Shown here: piece by piece, positions 22,736 to 30,756 of the stretch
How positions within the stretch are numbered: position 1 is the stretch's first letter
Layout of the letters: every line of letters begins with the position of its first letter
NCBI GenBank assembly: GCA_035633215.1
Contig: DASQFI010000054.1
Coordinates: 124,001-188,000, forward strand
Direction: 5' to 3'
Source: DASQFI01 sp035633215
GTDB lineage: Bacteria > Acidobacteriota > Vicinamibacteria > Vicinamibacterales > SCN-69-37
DNA length: 64,000 nt
The notes under the pieces: model-generated
The model's database searches: none
Seen by the model: the letters and a program-made list of their open reading frames with translations, nothing else
What the model was told of the DNA's origin: nothing
Program-made: the position numbers and the translations under genes

Positions 22736-25588
22736 ATGAGACGGGTTCCCCTCGTGCTGGTGTTTATTGGCGTCGTGTTGGCGGCGACCACCGCTGGCGC
22801 GCAGGTGCAGACAGGGTCGATTGCCGGCAACGTGGCCGATGCCAGCGGCGCGATCCTGCCGGGTGTGGTGGTGTCCCTCACGGGCGAACGGCTCATTGGC
22901 GGCGTTCAGACCCAGACAACGGACGCGAACGGCAACTACCGGTTCGATCGGCTCCCGCCGGGCGCCTATCGCGTGAAGTTCGACCTGACGGGATTCCGGA
23001 CGGTCGAGCACGCGGACGTCCGGCTCAGCGCCGCATTCGTCGCGACCGTCAACGCGAAGCTCGAGGTCGGAACGGTGTCCGAGGCGGTCACGGTCTCGGG
23101 CCGATCGCCGACGGTCGACACGAAGTCCAATCTCCAGCAGACCGTCATGACCCAGGACATCCTCGAAGGTGTGCCGACCGGGCGCGATCCGTGGTCGATC
23201 GCCAAGCTGATTCCTGGCGTGCAGGTCTCGACCTATGACGTGGGCGGCACGCAGTCGATTCAGCAGAGCGGTCTGTCCGCGCACGGCTCGTCCGGCTCGG
23301 ATGTCAGTTTCAACGTCGACGGCGCGACCGTGAACTGGCCGGGTGGCGGTGGCGGATCCACGATGATGTATTACGACCAGGGGATGTTCGAGGAGATCAA
23401 CTACCTCACGTCGGCGATTCCGGCGGAAGTGATGGCCGGCGGCATCTCGATCAACATGGTGACGAAGGACGCCGGCAACCGCTGGCGCGGACAGGTGCGC
23501 TACTCCTTCTCGAACAACGATCTCCAGTCCGAGAACCATCTGGGCATTCAGCGGCTGGTCCCGGCATTTCTCGGGAATCCCACGCTGAAGACCTACGACG
23601 TCAACCTCGCCGGTGGCGGCCGCATCGTCCGCGATCGGCTCTGGTTCAATGGCACGATCCGCCGGTGGATCGTGAACAAGCTGACCAGCACCCGCAACCT
23701 GGACGGCACGCAGGCGCTCGACGACAACACGCTCAAAAACTATTCGGGCAAGGCCGTGGCGTCGCTCTCGCCGAATCAGAAGGTGATGGTGTCGTATTTG
23801 TGGAACGACAAGATCCGCGGGCACCGGCGCGACTCGAACGACAAGATCCCCGACATTGCCGCGGTCGTGCAGACCAATCCAGTTCAGACGACGCAAGCCA
23901 AATACACCGGGGTCTTCGGCCCGCGCCTGGTGTTCGAGTCCGGCTTCAGCGTCATGGACGGCCAGACCAACTACAGCTACCAGCCTGGCACGCCGCTCGA
24001 CGCCATCCGTAAGGTCGACAACTCGTTGGGCGAGGTCTTCTTCGCGGCGCCGCGTCACGAAGAGCAGCCGAACTCGCGCCATCAGTTCGACAACACGGTC
24101 TCCTACAACGCTCACGTGTTCGGGGCTGACCACATGCTGAAGGGTGGGATCCAGTACGGACGGCTGTATTTCGAGCAGCGCTACACGGTCCAGGGCCATC
24201 ACCACGTCGAGTACTCGAACGGCAATCCGTCGCAGGTCCGGTTGTACAACACGCCCACCGTCAACAAGAACCTGGCGAACGTCCTCGGCGTCTTCTTTCA
24301 GGACGCCTGGTCGATTGGGAGCCGGCTCACGCTGAACCTGGGCTTCCGGTTCGATCGATATCAGGGCATCGTACCGGCCCAGTCGAATACCAACGTCGCG
24401 TTCGACCTCTTCAACCCCGGCGTGCTCGAATCCGACGGCACGGGGCCGTACATCGGGCCGATCTCGAGCGATCGCCAGGAAGTCCTCAGCCAGAACAGAG
24501 GCGTCTGGCGGACGGGCTTCGTCTACGACCTCAGGGGCGACGGACGAACGGCGTTGAAGGCCAACTACAGCCGGTACGCGCTCCAGGTCGGGATCGATCG
24601 CGTCACCGCGGTGAACGCGCTCACGGTCGGATCGCGCACGTGTCCATGGACCGATCCGAACGCCGATGGCATCTTCCAGGCCCCGGAGATCAATTTCTCG
24701 CAGTGCGGGTCGTTCAGCGGCGGCATCAATACGTTGTACGCGGCCGACGGGGTCGCCTGGCCCTACACCGACGAAGCGACGCTGAGTCTCGAGCGTCAGA
24801 TCCTGAACGACATGCGCGTCAGCGTGACGTACTACTATCGCGCGAATCGCGATCAGCTCGGCGTGCGCAACACGGCGCTGCCGCCGGGTGTGTACACGCA
24901 GGCCACCATCACGGTCCCGAACGGCCCGGGCGGCACGGTCAGCAATCCGAAGCCGATGACGACGCTGGTGTTCAACCCGTCGTCGACGGCCGCGGCCAAC
25001 GTCCGCGACAACGAGCCGGAGTTCGACACGAAGTATCAAGGGGTCGAGTTCACGGCGAGTAAACGCTTCTCGGATCGTTGGCAGATGGTCGCCGGTCTCA
25101 CGATCGGCCGAAACGAGGGCGGACTGGGCGGCGACTTGAACGACCCGAACCAGACGCTTTACCGGCGCGGCATCATCGGCAACGACTCCAAGTTCGGATT
25201 CCGGCTGTCGGGGAGCTACCAGACGTGGCGCGAGATCACCCTGGCCGGCTCGCTCGTGTCGAATCAGGGGTACCCGTACGTCTCCACGTACAACCTGACG
25301 CGCGCGGTGGCGGCAACGCAGGGCATCACACTGACGCGGGCGAGCCAGAACATCACGCTCAGCCAGCGCGGCGACGAGCGGCTCCACACCGTGACGCTGG
25401 CCGACATCCGGATCTCGCGGCCGTTCCGGCTGGGCACGCGTAAGGTGGTGCCCACGCTCGACATCTTCAATCTGGCGAATGTCGCGACGGTCGTCAGCTT
25501 GAACAACTCCGTCAGCGGGACCTACCTCGAGCCGAGGGAGATCATCTCGCCGCGCATCATCCGCGTGGGGTTCGTGATCGATTTCTAA
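22736..25588 (+). CDS. TonB-dependent receptor with carboxypeptidase-regulatory domain
   Basis: A 950-residue outer-membrane protein. The ATG at 22736 is fixed by AAGGAGG at 22725-22731 and gives a signal peptide cleaved after AGAQ. Residues about 22-110 are a CarboxypepD_reg/transthyretin-like domain (GSIAGNVADASGAILPGVVV, GNYRFDRLPPGAYRVKF). A plug region follows with VDGATVNWPGGGGG and NYLTSAIPAEVMAGGISINMVTKDAGNRWRG, then a long beta-barrel ending in an aromatic residue (IDF), as outer-membrane barrels do. This is the oar-like receptor class that is highly multiplied in Acidobacteriota. The ligand is unknown. It probably forms its own transcription unit, ended by the hairpin at 25601. Confidence 0.93.
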   Translation: MRRVPLVLVFIGVVLAATTAGAQVQTGSIAGNVADASGAILPGVVVSLTGERLIGGVQTQTTDANGNYRFDRLPPGAYRVKFDLTGFRTVEHADVRLSAAFVATVNAKLEVGTVSEAVTVSGRSPTVDTKSNLQQTVMTQDILEGVPTGRDPWSIAKLIPGVQVSTYDVGGTQSIQQSGLSAHGSSGSDVSFNVDGATVNWPGGGGGSTMMYYDQGMFEEINYLTSAIPAEVMAGGISINMVTKDAGNRWRGQVRYSFSNNDLQSENHLGIQRLVPAFLGNPTLKTYDVNLAGGGRIVRDRLWFNGTIRRWIVNKLTSTRNLDGTQALDDNTLKNYSGKAVASLSPNQKVMVSYLWNDKIRGHRRDSNDKIPDIAAVVQTNPVQTTQAKYTGVFGPRLVFESGFSVMDGQTNYSYQPGTPLDAIRKVDNSLGEVFFAAPRHEEQPNSRHQFDNTVSYNAHVFGADHMLKGGIQYGRLYFEQRYTVQGHHHVEYSNGNPSQVRLYNTPTVNKNLANVLGVFFQDAWSIGSRLTLNLGFRFDRYQGIVPAQSNTNVAFDLFNPGVLESDGTGPYIGPISSDRQEVLSQNRGVWRTGFVYDLRGDGRTALKANYSRYALQVGIDRVTAVNALTVGSRTCPWTDPNADGIFQAPEINFSQCGSFSGGINTLYAADGVAWPYTDEATLSLERQILNDMRVSVTYYYRANRDQLGVRNTALPPGVYTQATITVPNGPGGTVSNPKPMTTLVFNPSSTAAANVRDNEPEFDTKYQGVEFTASKRFSDRWQMVAGLTIGRNEGGLGGDLNDPNQTLYRRGIIGNDSKFGFRLSGSYQTWREITLAGSLVSNQGYPYVSTYNLTRAVAATQGITLTRASQNITLSQRGDERLHTVTLADIRISRPFRLGTRKVVPTLDIFNLANVATVVSLNNSVSGTYLEPREIISPRIIRVGFVIDF

Positions 25589-25600
25589 GGTGCACGATTG

Positions 25601-25637
25601 ACCGGCGGGCCGGACAGATGTTCGGTCCGCCGGTTTC
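25601..25637 (+). terminator. Terminator-like hairpin after the TonB receptor gene
   Basis: ACCGGCGG (25601-25608) can pair with CCGCCGGT (25627-25634), with a further GGAC/GTCC pairing inside, and TTTCGT follows. It starts 12 nt after the stop codon. The T-run is short, so termination is plausible rather than certain. Confidence 0.5.
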
Positions 25638-25677
25638 GTCAACGGCCGAGGCCCTCGCCACCGAGCGGCGGAGGTCC

Positions 25678-25766
25678 GGTTCGGCCCTTGAGGTGGGACG
25701 GTCTGCGGCCTCCGCTCCTCGCGTGGGTCCAAGTCGGCGCAGACCGTCCCACCTCAAGGCCGAACC
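25678..25766. repeat. Long inverted repeat, arms of about 29 bp
   Basis: The left arm (25678-25707) and right arm (25738-25766) are reverse complements except for one extra C; the core is TGAGGTGGGACGGTCTGCG. The loop of about 30 nt is GC-rich. It lies between the TonB receptor and the toxin-antitoxin pair, 79 bp before the antitoxin start, and looks like a small non-autonomous palindromic element. Confidence 0.65.
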
Positions 25767-25814
25767 GCGTGTCCCTCGCCCCGAGCCCCACCCAATTCTC
25801 GCCAAATCATCGTT

Positions 25815-25840
25815 CCTCCAGAATGGAGGCATAATGGAGG
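25815..25840 (+). promoter_or_regulatory. CCTCCA-GAA-TGGAGG dyad: probable antitoxin operator and ribosome-binding site
   Basis: A perfect 6-bp inverted repeat (25815-25820 and 25824-25829) is followed by another TGGAGG at 25835-25840 that serves as the ribosome-binding site of the antitoxin ATG at 25845. Ribbon-helix-helix antitoxins normally bind such dyads in their own promoter. Confidence 0.5.
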
Positions 25841-25844
25841 AACT

Positions 25845-26075
25845 ATGGCCACGCTCAACGTGAAGAACCTGCCGGACGGCCTCTATCGCAAGCTGCAGAC
25901 TCGCGCCAAACGGCAGCGCCGATCGGTCGCGCAGGAGGTGATTCACCTCTTGAATGATGTCCTCACGTTACCGAGGCCGGTTTCGATTCTCGAGCTCAAG
26001 GGCCTCGGCAAAGAGCTCTGGCAGAACGTCGACGCCACGGCTCACGTGAAGCGTGAGCGGAACTCGTGGGATTGA
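25845..26075 (+). CDS. Ribbon-helix-helix antitoxin (FitA/VapB-like)
   Basis: A 76-residue protein. The N-terminal 45 residues (MATLNVKNLPDGLYRKLQTR then SVAQEVIHLLNDVL) have the Arc-type strand-helix-helix layout of FitA antitoxins, which bind operator DNA as dimers. The C-terminal tail (ELWQNVDATAHVKRERNSWD) is expected to wrap around and block the toxin. It overlaps the toxin gene by 10 bp, the usual order of antitoxin first. It is likely autoregulated through the dyad at 25815. Confidence 0.85.
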   Translation: MATLNVKNLPDGLYRKLQTRAKRQRRSVAQEVIHLLNDVLTLPRPVSILELKGLGKELWQNVDATAHVKRERNSWD

Positions 26076-26512
26076 TCGCCGATCTCGGCAGGGGTCCGGT
26101 CGGACTCGATACGGCGATCTTCATCTATCTGATCGAAGAGCATCCTCAATTCCTGCCGCACATCCTGCCGCTCTTTGAAGAAGCGGACCAAGGCAAACGC
26201 GAGCTGGTCACGACTGCGCTGACCTTGCTCGAGGTGCTTGTCGTGCCGTACCGCGCCAGGAACGTCGAGCTTGCCGAGCGTTACGAACTCCTGCTGACCA
26301 GGAGCCGGGGTGTGCGGATGATCGATCTGAGCCGGGACCAGCTCCGGTCCGCGGCGCAATTCCGGGCGGCCACGGGCGTGAAGACGCCTGACGCCCTGCA
26401 ACTCGTCTCAGCCATCGGTGCCGGCTGCCGGACGTTTCTGACGAACGACCGCCGGCTCCCGAAGGTCGCGGGCCTCGAGGTGATCCAACTCTCGTCGTAC
26501 GTCGCCGCGTGA
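26066..26512 (+). CDS. PIN-domain toxin (VapC-like endoribonuclease)
   Basis: A 148-residue protein with a GTG start inside the antitoxin gene. The four acidic metal ligands of PIN nucleases are present: D15 (GLDTAIFIYLIE), E56 (TLLEV), D109 (VKTPDALQL) and D128 (FLTNDRRL). VapC toxins cut tRNA or rRNA and stop translation when the antitoxin is degraded. Together with the gene before it this is a type II toxin-antitoxin module. It has no other module genes around it, and the next feature is a permease remnant. Confidence 0.88.
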   Translation: MGLIADLGRGPVGLDTAIFIYLIEEHPQFLPHILPLFEEADQGKRELVTTALTLLEVLVVPYRARNVELAERYELLLTRSRGVRMIDLSRDQLRSAAQFRAATGVKTPDALQLVSAIGAGCRTFLTNDRRLPKVAGLEVIQLSSYVAA

Positions 26513-26513
26513 G

Positions 26514-26573
26514 CTACAGCTCTCTCAGCGCGACATTCGGATCGACGTTGGCCGCGCGCCGCGCAGGTAGGGC
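26514..26573 (-). pseudogene. 3' remnant of a MacB/FtsX-like permease gene
   Basis: The last 19 codons before a TAG at 26514-26516 read ALPARRAANVDPNVALREL. This is the standard C-terminus of acidobacterial MacB/FtsX-type permeases (PARRAARVDPxxALR). No upstream permease sequence in any frame accompanies it, so the rest of the gene appears to be lost. The identification rests on a short match. Confidence 0.45.
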
Positions 26574-26659
26574 GCACGCGGGGCGTCGAGACTGAATCCA
26601 GCGATCACGCTGCGCTGACGCGTCCGACCAGAACGGTAGCGGTGAATCCCGGGCTGACC

Positions 26660-26815
26660 CTACCGGCCGACGAGAATCAGGATGCCTGCGAGTAACGCAA
26701 GAACGGCCATCAATGGACCCGGCAGCACGACTGCGGTCAGGCCTGCGACGCCATAAAGAATGAGCCAGATCGCGAGCAGCAGCATGCCGACGTTTCTTTG
26801 AAAAGTGATCGCCAT
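26660..26815 (-). CDS. Small two-helix membrane protein
   Basis: A 51-residue protein beginning MAITFQRNVGMLLLAIWLI, with a good ribosome-binding site AAAGGAGAA upstream of the ATG at 26815. Two hydrophobic segments (about 11-30 and 33-49) separated by a Pro-Gly turn predict a hairpin membrane protein. Homologous short proteins of unknown function are common in bacteria. It stands alone between the permease remnant and the kinase gene. Confidence 0.65.
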   Translation of the reverse strand: MAITFQRNVGMLLLAIWLILYGVAGLTAVVLPGPLMAVLALLAGILILVGR

Positions 26816-26945
26816 TCCGTTCTCCTTTGCCGCTTGAATCTGTGATGTTCGGAAGCCGGGGCGTGGCTCGAGACAAAGCATACATGGTCGGCTGTCGCTG
26901 CGGTCCCCTCGGAGAAGGGCCTCACATGCGCCTCACGTGTCCAGG

Positions 26946-29504
26946 TCATCGCAGGTCGCGCGCCAGATACAGGTCGTTCAGCCCCCGGCTGTACTGATAG
27001 ACGTACGACCGGTCGTCTCCCGCAAGCAGCACTCTCCAAATGAACATCACGCCCGTCGGATCGGCCGGGGCAATCGTGCGCCATGGCTCGACCCGCCCGC
27101 TGGCCAGCTCGCGGCGATAGATGCGGGCCGGAAAACGCTCCGGTGCCGAGAGAAAGAGGTGACGCCCATCGGCGCTCCAGTGAACCGGCTGTCCCTTTTC
27201 GCCTTCCAGGCGTCGCGGCGCCCGACCGTCGACACCGAAGAGGGGGACCGAGCCGGTGTCATCGTTGGCGGCAATGAGCTGTCCGTCAGGCGACACGACA
27301 AATGATCCCGTGATCCCTTCAGGCGTGACGGCTCGCCACTCCGCATCGTTCTCGCGGGCATAGAGCCGGGTGGATCGAGGGCCGCGCCCGCTTGAACGCA
27401 GCGGCAGGAACAACCGGCGGCCATCCCGTGACCACCGCGCTGGTTCGAAAGGAGGACTTTCAAGCCCGGGATTCAACGGCACGTCTCGCCGGACCCCGGC
27501 GGCGGTCGGTACCAGCGTCAGATGCGTCAGGCTTCCACGCGCCTGGACCAACGCCCAGCCGCCGTCGGGCGAAAGGCCGCGTGCGGTGTCGCCGCCGAGA
27601 TGCACCGTCCTCGTGCCGTCCGTCGACCGAAGATAGGTGCCGGCACCAACCTCTCGAGTCTCGTTGACGAGCAGCCACTGTCCGTCGGCGGAGAGCCCGA
27701 CGACTTCGGTTCGGCCGAGCAGATCCAGCGTCTGCTCCCGGCTTTCTCCGGCTCTCCCCGCGTTGATGCCGAACCACCCGGCGCCCGTGACGATCAGCGC
27801 GCTCTTGCCGTCTGGCGCCACGTCATAGACCGACATCGAGCCGGGACCGCGCGCAATGAGTCGTCGCCGGCCGCCGAGCGACAGCGCATAAAGCGCGCGG
27901 TCGTGCGCGCTGCCGGTCTCGGAGCCGGTGAACCAGACCTCGCGGCCATCGGGCGACCACGCGAGGCCGAACGTATGCGGCAGGGCGTCGGTCGCCAGCC
28001 GCTTGCCTCCGAAGTCCTGAATCTCGAGCCTGCCGGCCGTCAAAAAGGCGATGTGATCGGCCTTTGGCGAGACGCGAACCATCGCACATGCGGGCGCAAT
28101 CCGCCGGCCGACAGGGAATTCACACTGGCCGTCGGCCCGGCTGATCGCCATCCGCTCGCCGTCAGATGCCCAGTCGGCATAGGTCGCGCCCTCCACCAGA
28201 TGGCGCGGCGTGCCGCCGATGGCCGGCACACGGGCCACCGTCCCGGGCACGGCGAAGGCCGCGCGCTCGTTCGTCAGGAGCAGGGCCAGCTCGTTCCTGG
28301 CCGACACGGCCATCAGAAACCCCGGTGGTAGGTCGAGCTGCTTCGACTCGATTTGCTCGAGGTGCGTGACGAAGATCCGGGACGGTCCGGCGCCGTACGC
28401 CGCGCTGTAATAAACCGTCCGGCCGTCGGGCCCGAACCGCGCGCCTGTGATGACGCCGCGCTGAAACGTGATCGGCCGGAAGGAGGGGAGAGACGTGTCC
28501 GCAGTTCGCCTGGCGACGACGAAGCTGCCAACCGCGACGACGGCCGCCCCGGCAACCGCGAGCGCCGACCACATCAGTCGCCGCGGCCAGCCGCGTGTTC
28601 GGATGTCCCCCGCGTGGGGCGCCGGCATTCGCGACAGGTCCGAGAGGTGATCGCGCAGTGAGGCGAGCTCGCGAGCGAGGTCCAATGTCGAGGCGTACCG
28701 GTCCCCAGGATCCTTCGCCAGGCACCGATCGATCAGCCATTCAAATGGTGCCGGCAAGTCGGGCCGCTTCGACCGCACGGGCTCAGGCTCCTCGCGGATG
28801 GTTGCCGTGAGGGACTCGAGAAGCGTGGGGCGTTTGAACGGGCGCTCGCTCGTGGCCATCTCGTACATCAGCGCGCCAAGCGCGAATTGATCCGCGCGGT
28901 AGTCGGCGGGTTTTCCCGAGGCTTGTTCCGGCGAGAGGTAGCCGGGCGTGCCCAGGACCAGTCCCAACGATGTCCCGTTGACGAGCGTCGTTGCGTCCTC
29001 GATCGTTCCCGCTCCGCTCTCCGGCCAGACCAGCTTCGCCAGGCCGAAGTCCAGGACCTTGGCGAAGCCGTCGTCGGTCACCATGATGTTGCCCGGCTTG
29101 AGATCGCGATGGACGATGCCGGCCGAGTGGGCCTTGGCGACGCCTTCGGCGATCTGGGCCGCGAGCGTGAGAATGCGCCGGACGGACATCGGTCCCGCGT
29201 CCAACAACTCACGAAGCGAACGCCCTTCGATCTTCTCGAGGACCAGGTACGGACCGGCGTCGCTGCTGCCGACCTCGTACAGCGTGACGATGTGTGGGTG
29301 GTTCAGGGCCGAGACGGCCTTGGCTTCGCGCTCGAAGCGCGCCAGCCGCTCGGGATCGGATGCGAGATCGGCCGGCAGGACTTTGATGGCAACGTCGCGT
29401 CCCAGACGCGTGTCCCTCGCGCGGTAGACTTCGCCCATGCCGCCCGCGCCAATAGCGGCGATCACTTCATAAGGGCCAAGTCGGGTGCCGAGAGACAACG
29501 GCAT
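26946..29504 (-). CDS. Serine/threonine protein kinase with extracytoplasmic TolB/PD40-like propeller
   Basis: An 852-residue transmembrane kinase. The N-terminal cytoplasmic Hanks kinase domain has GAGGMGEV (19-26), invariant K41, HRDLKPGN (132-139), DFG (152-154) and SPEQ in the activation segment. A single membrane helix spans about 311-331. The rest is a propeller of about 500 residues with WSPDGREVWFTG, VVGLSADGQWLLVN and ARWSRDGRRLFLPL repeats, expected to sense or bind something outside the membrane. The ATG at 29504 starts the conserved MPLSLGTRLGPYEV; a further upstream frame lies in duplicated sequence. The 5' end of this gene has been copied once more just upstream (29601-29710). 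Confidence 0.9.
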   Translation of the reverse strand: MPLSLGTRLGPYEVIAAIGAGGMGEVYRARDTRLGRDVAIKVLPADLASDPERLARFEREAKAVSALNHPHIVTLYEVGSSDAGPYLVLEKIEGRSLRELLDAGPMSVRRILTLAAQIAEGVAKAHSAGIVHRDLKPGNIMVTDDGFAKVLDFGLAKLVWPESGAGTIEDATTLVNGTSLGLVLGTPGYLSPEQASGKPADYRADQFALGALMYEMATSERPFKRPTLLESLTATIREEPEPVRSKRPDLPAPFEWLIDRCLAKDPGDRYASTLDLARELASLRDHLSDLSRMPAPHAGDIRTRGWPRRLMWSALAVAGAAVVAVGSFVVARRTADTSLPSFRPITFQRGVITGARFGPDGRTVYYSAAYGAGPSRIFVTHLEQIESKQLDLPPGFLMAVSARNELALLLTNERAAFAVPGTVARVPAIGGTPRHLVEGATYADWASDGERMAISRADGQCEFPVGRRIAPACAMVRVSPKADHIAFLTAGRLEIQDFGGKRLATDALPHTFGLAWSPDGREVWFTGSETGSAHDRALYALSLGGRRRLIARGPGSMSVYDVAPDGKSALIVTGAGWFGINAGRAGESREQTLDLLGRTEVVGLSADGQWLLVNETREVGAGTYLRSTDGTRTVHLGGDTARGLSPDGGWALVQARGSLTHLTLVPTAAGVRRDVPLNPGLESPPFEPARWSRDGRRLFLPLRSSGRGPRSTRLYARENDAEWRAVTPEGITGSFVVSPDGQLIAANDDTGSVPLFGVDGRAPRRLEGEKGQPVHWSADGRHLFLSAPERFPARIYRRELASGRVEPWRTIAPADPTGVMFIWRVLLAGDDRSYVYQYSRGLNDLYLARDLR

Positions 29505-29541
29505 GGGCTCAGGTGCCGCTTTCTTCAGTGCGCCGGGGCCC
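29432..29541 (-). repeat. 110-bp direct repeat, copy within the kinase 5' end
   Basis: This stretch covers the first 24 codons of the kinase and its upstream leader. It is repeated at 29601-29710, offset by 169 bp, with only a couple of base differences (including GAGAGA/GAGAGG and CTT/TTT). Confidence 0.85.
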
Positions 29542-29600
29542 CACCCCCGGCGCAAGGGCGCGCCTCGACTCGCAGACTCGCTCGGCGCGCCGGCCGCAGG

Positions 29601-29710
29601 CGCCCATGCCGCCCGCGCCAATAGCGGCGATCACTTCATAAGGGCCAAGTCGGGTGCCGAGAGGCAACGGCATGGGCTCAGGTGCCGCTTTTTTCAGTGC
29701 GCCGGGGCCC
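29601..29710 (-). pseudogene. Truncated duplicate of the kinase 5' end
   Basis: The second copy has an ATG at 29673 and would encode MPLPLGTRLGPYEVIAAIGA and four more residues, the start of a kinase domain through the glycine-rich loop. It then breaks off into a GC-rich sequence (29542-29600) containing GGCGCGCC palindromes. It appears to be the rest of a deleted neighbouring kinase gene or a partial tandem duplication. The change SL to PL near the start favours a separate paralogue. Confidence 0.6.
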
Positions 29711-29725
29711 GGTCAGAGACAAACC

Positions 29726-30187
29726 TTACAACTGCTCCGCCAACGCCCGCGCCACTGTTTCGAGCAATGCCTGGTCGTCGGATCCGAACGCTGAAAGCCG
29801 ATCGCTGTCGATATCGATCTCGCCCAGGACTTGAGGGCCGCGCATGATCGGCACCACAATCTCCGACTTCGTCTCGAGACTGCACGCCAGATACCGCGGA
29901 TCGCTGTTGACGTCGTCGACGATGATCGTCTGCTGCTGACTGGCCGCGGCGCCGCAGATGCCGCGATTCAGCGGAATCCGCGTGTGCGGAGACGGCTTGC
30001 CGAGGAACGGTCCGAGGACGAGTTCGTCCCCCTCGAGCACATAGATCCCCACCCACGAGTAGTGCGGCCGCTCCGCTTTGAGCCGTTCGACCGCGATCTG
30101 CATCGCCGCCCTCGCGTCGGGCGCTTCCGCAATCGCGTCCATCAGCGCCTTCAGGTCGAACGTCGATGACTTGAGAGACTCAGCCAT
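29726..30187 (-). CDS. GAF-domain protein, free methionine-(R)-sulfoxide reductase-like
   Basis: A 153-residue single GAF domain. The segment GICGAAASQQQ, the DDVNSDPRYLACSLETKSEIVVPI stretch and the C-terminal GEIDIDSDRLSAF match the free Met-R-sulfoxide reductase (MsrC/YebR) subgroup rather than signalling GAFs. Two of the three usual cysteines are present (in GICG and YLAC); the resolving cysteine about ten residues before GICG is absent (KPSPHTRIP). If active, it would reduce free methionine sulfoxide with a changed regeneration step. It overlaps the upstream membrane-protein gene by 8 bp. Confidence 0.75.
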   Translation of the reverse strand: MAESLKSSTFDLKALMDAIAEAPDARAAMQIAVERLKAERPHYSWVGIYVLEGDELVLGPFLGKPSPHTRIPLNRGICGAAASQQQTIIVDDVNSDPRYLACSLETKSEIVVPIMRGPQVLGEIDIDSDRLSAFGSDDQALLETVARALAEQL

Positions 30188-30674
30188 CTTTCATCTCCAA
30201 CCAGACAAGCCCCGCACCCGCGACGAGCGTGAACACCATCAATGCGGTAGATGCACCGTGCAGTCGCCCGAATTCGATCTTCGTCGCATGACCGTCCGGC
30301 AGATTTGCGATCGGGCCAGGCGCGGCGGCTCGAATGGCGTCGATGCGCGGCGCGATCCAGAGCCCGGCCGCGAGGCTCATCGCGAGCATTGCGCCAGCCG
30401 TCCACATCCGCAGTCCGAAGCGCCGCGGCCTCGGCCCGAGCACGGCGCGCATGCCGAGCACGCCGAGGAGCAGCGCGCCGAGGACCCACGAGACGCGATG
30501 AAACCGCGCAAGGATCGCGCCGAACACCGCCGCCGCCACCGTCCGCCCGGCCGCCGGGTCGTGCCGCTCGAGCACGTCGAAGATGGCCGGCGCGCCGACG
30601 AAACCGAGCGTCGCCAGTCCGCCAATCCACAAGACGAGGATCAGCAGCGACGCGAAGCGCACGAGCGACATCAT
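30180..30674 (-). CDS. DUF4149-type four-helix membrane protein
   Basis: A 164-residue integral membrane protein with four predicted helices (about 5-27, 55-78, 88-108, 140-160) and a conserved FHRVSW motif between them. It resembles the DUF4149/TMEM205-like family; its function is unknown. The start is one of two adjacent ATGs (30674 or 30671). It is divergent from transketolase and co-transcribed with the GAF gene. Confidence 0.65.
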   Translation of the reverse strand: MMSLVRFASLLILVLWIGGLATLGFVGAPAIFDVLERHDPAAGRTVAAAVFGAILARFHRVSWVLGALLLGVLGMRAVLGPRPRRFGLRMWTAGAMLAMSLAAGLWIAPRIDAIRAAAPGPIANLPDGHATKIEFGRLHGASTALMVFTLVAGAGLVWLEMKDG

Positions 30675-30695
30675 TTCGATTGTATGACACGTCCG

Positions 30696-30712
30696 CCGAG
30701 TGTCTCACTCGG
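30696..30712. promoter_or_regulatory. CCGAGTG-TCT-CACTCGG dyad between divergent genes
   Basis: A perfect 7-bp inverted repeat with a 3-nt centre, in the 82-bp space between the DUF4149 gene and tkt. Flanking GACAC (30687-30691) and GACACC motifs add weak outer symmetry. It is a candidate operator for either gene; nothing more specific can be said. Confidence 0.35.
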
Positions 30713-30756
30713 TCGACACCCGATTGCCGGTACAGTAGACTGGCCGGCGCGACGGC

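Noticed and set aside
22622..25732. A 1036-codon minus-strand frame opposite the TonB receptor
   Set aside because: Same kind of GC-driven shadow; the plus strand has a signal peptide, domains and an aromatic C-terminal residue.
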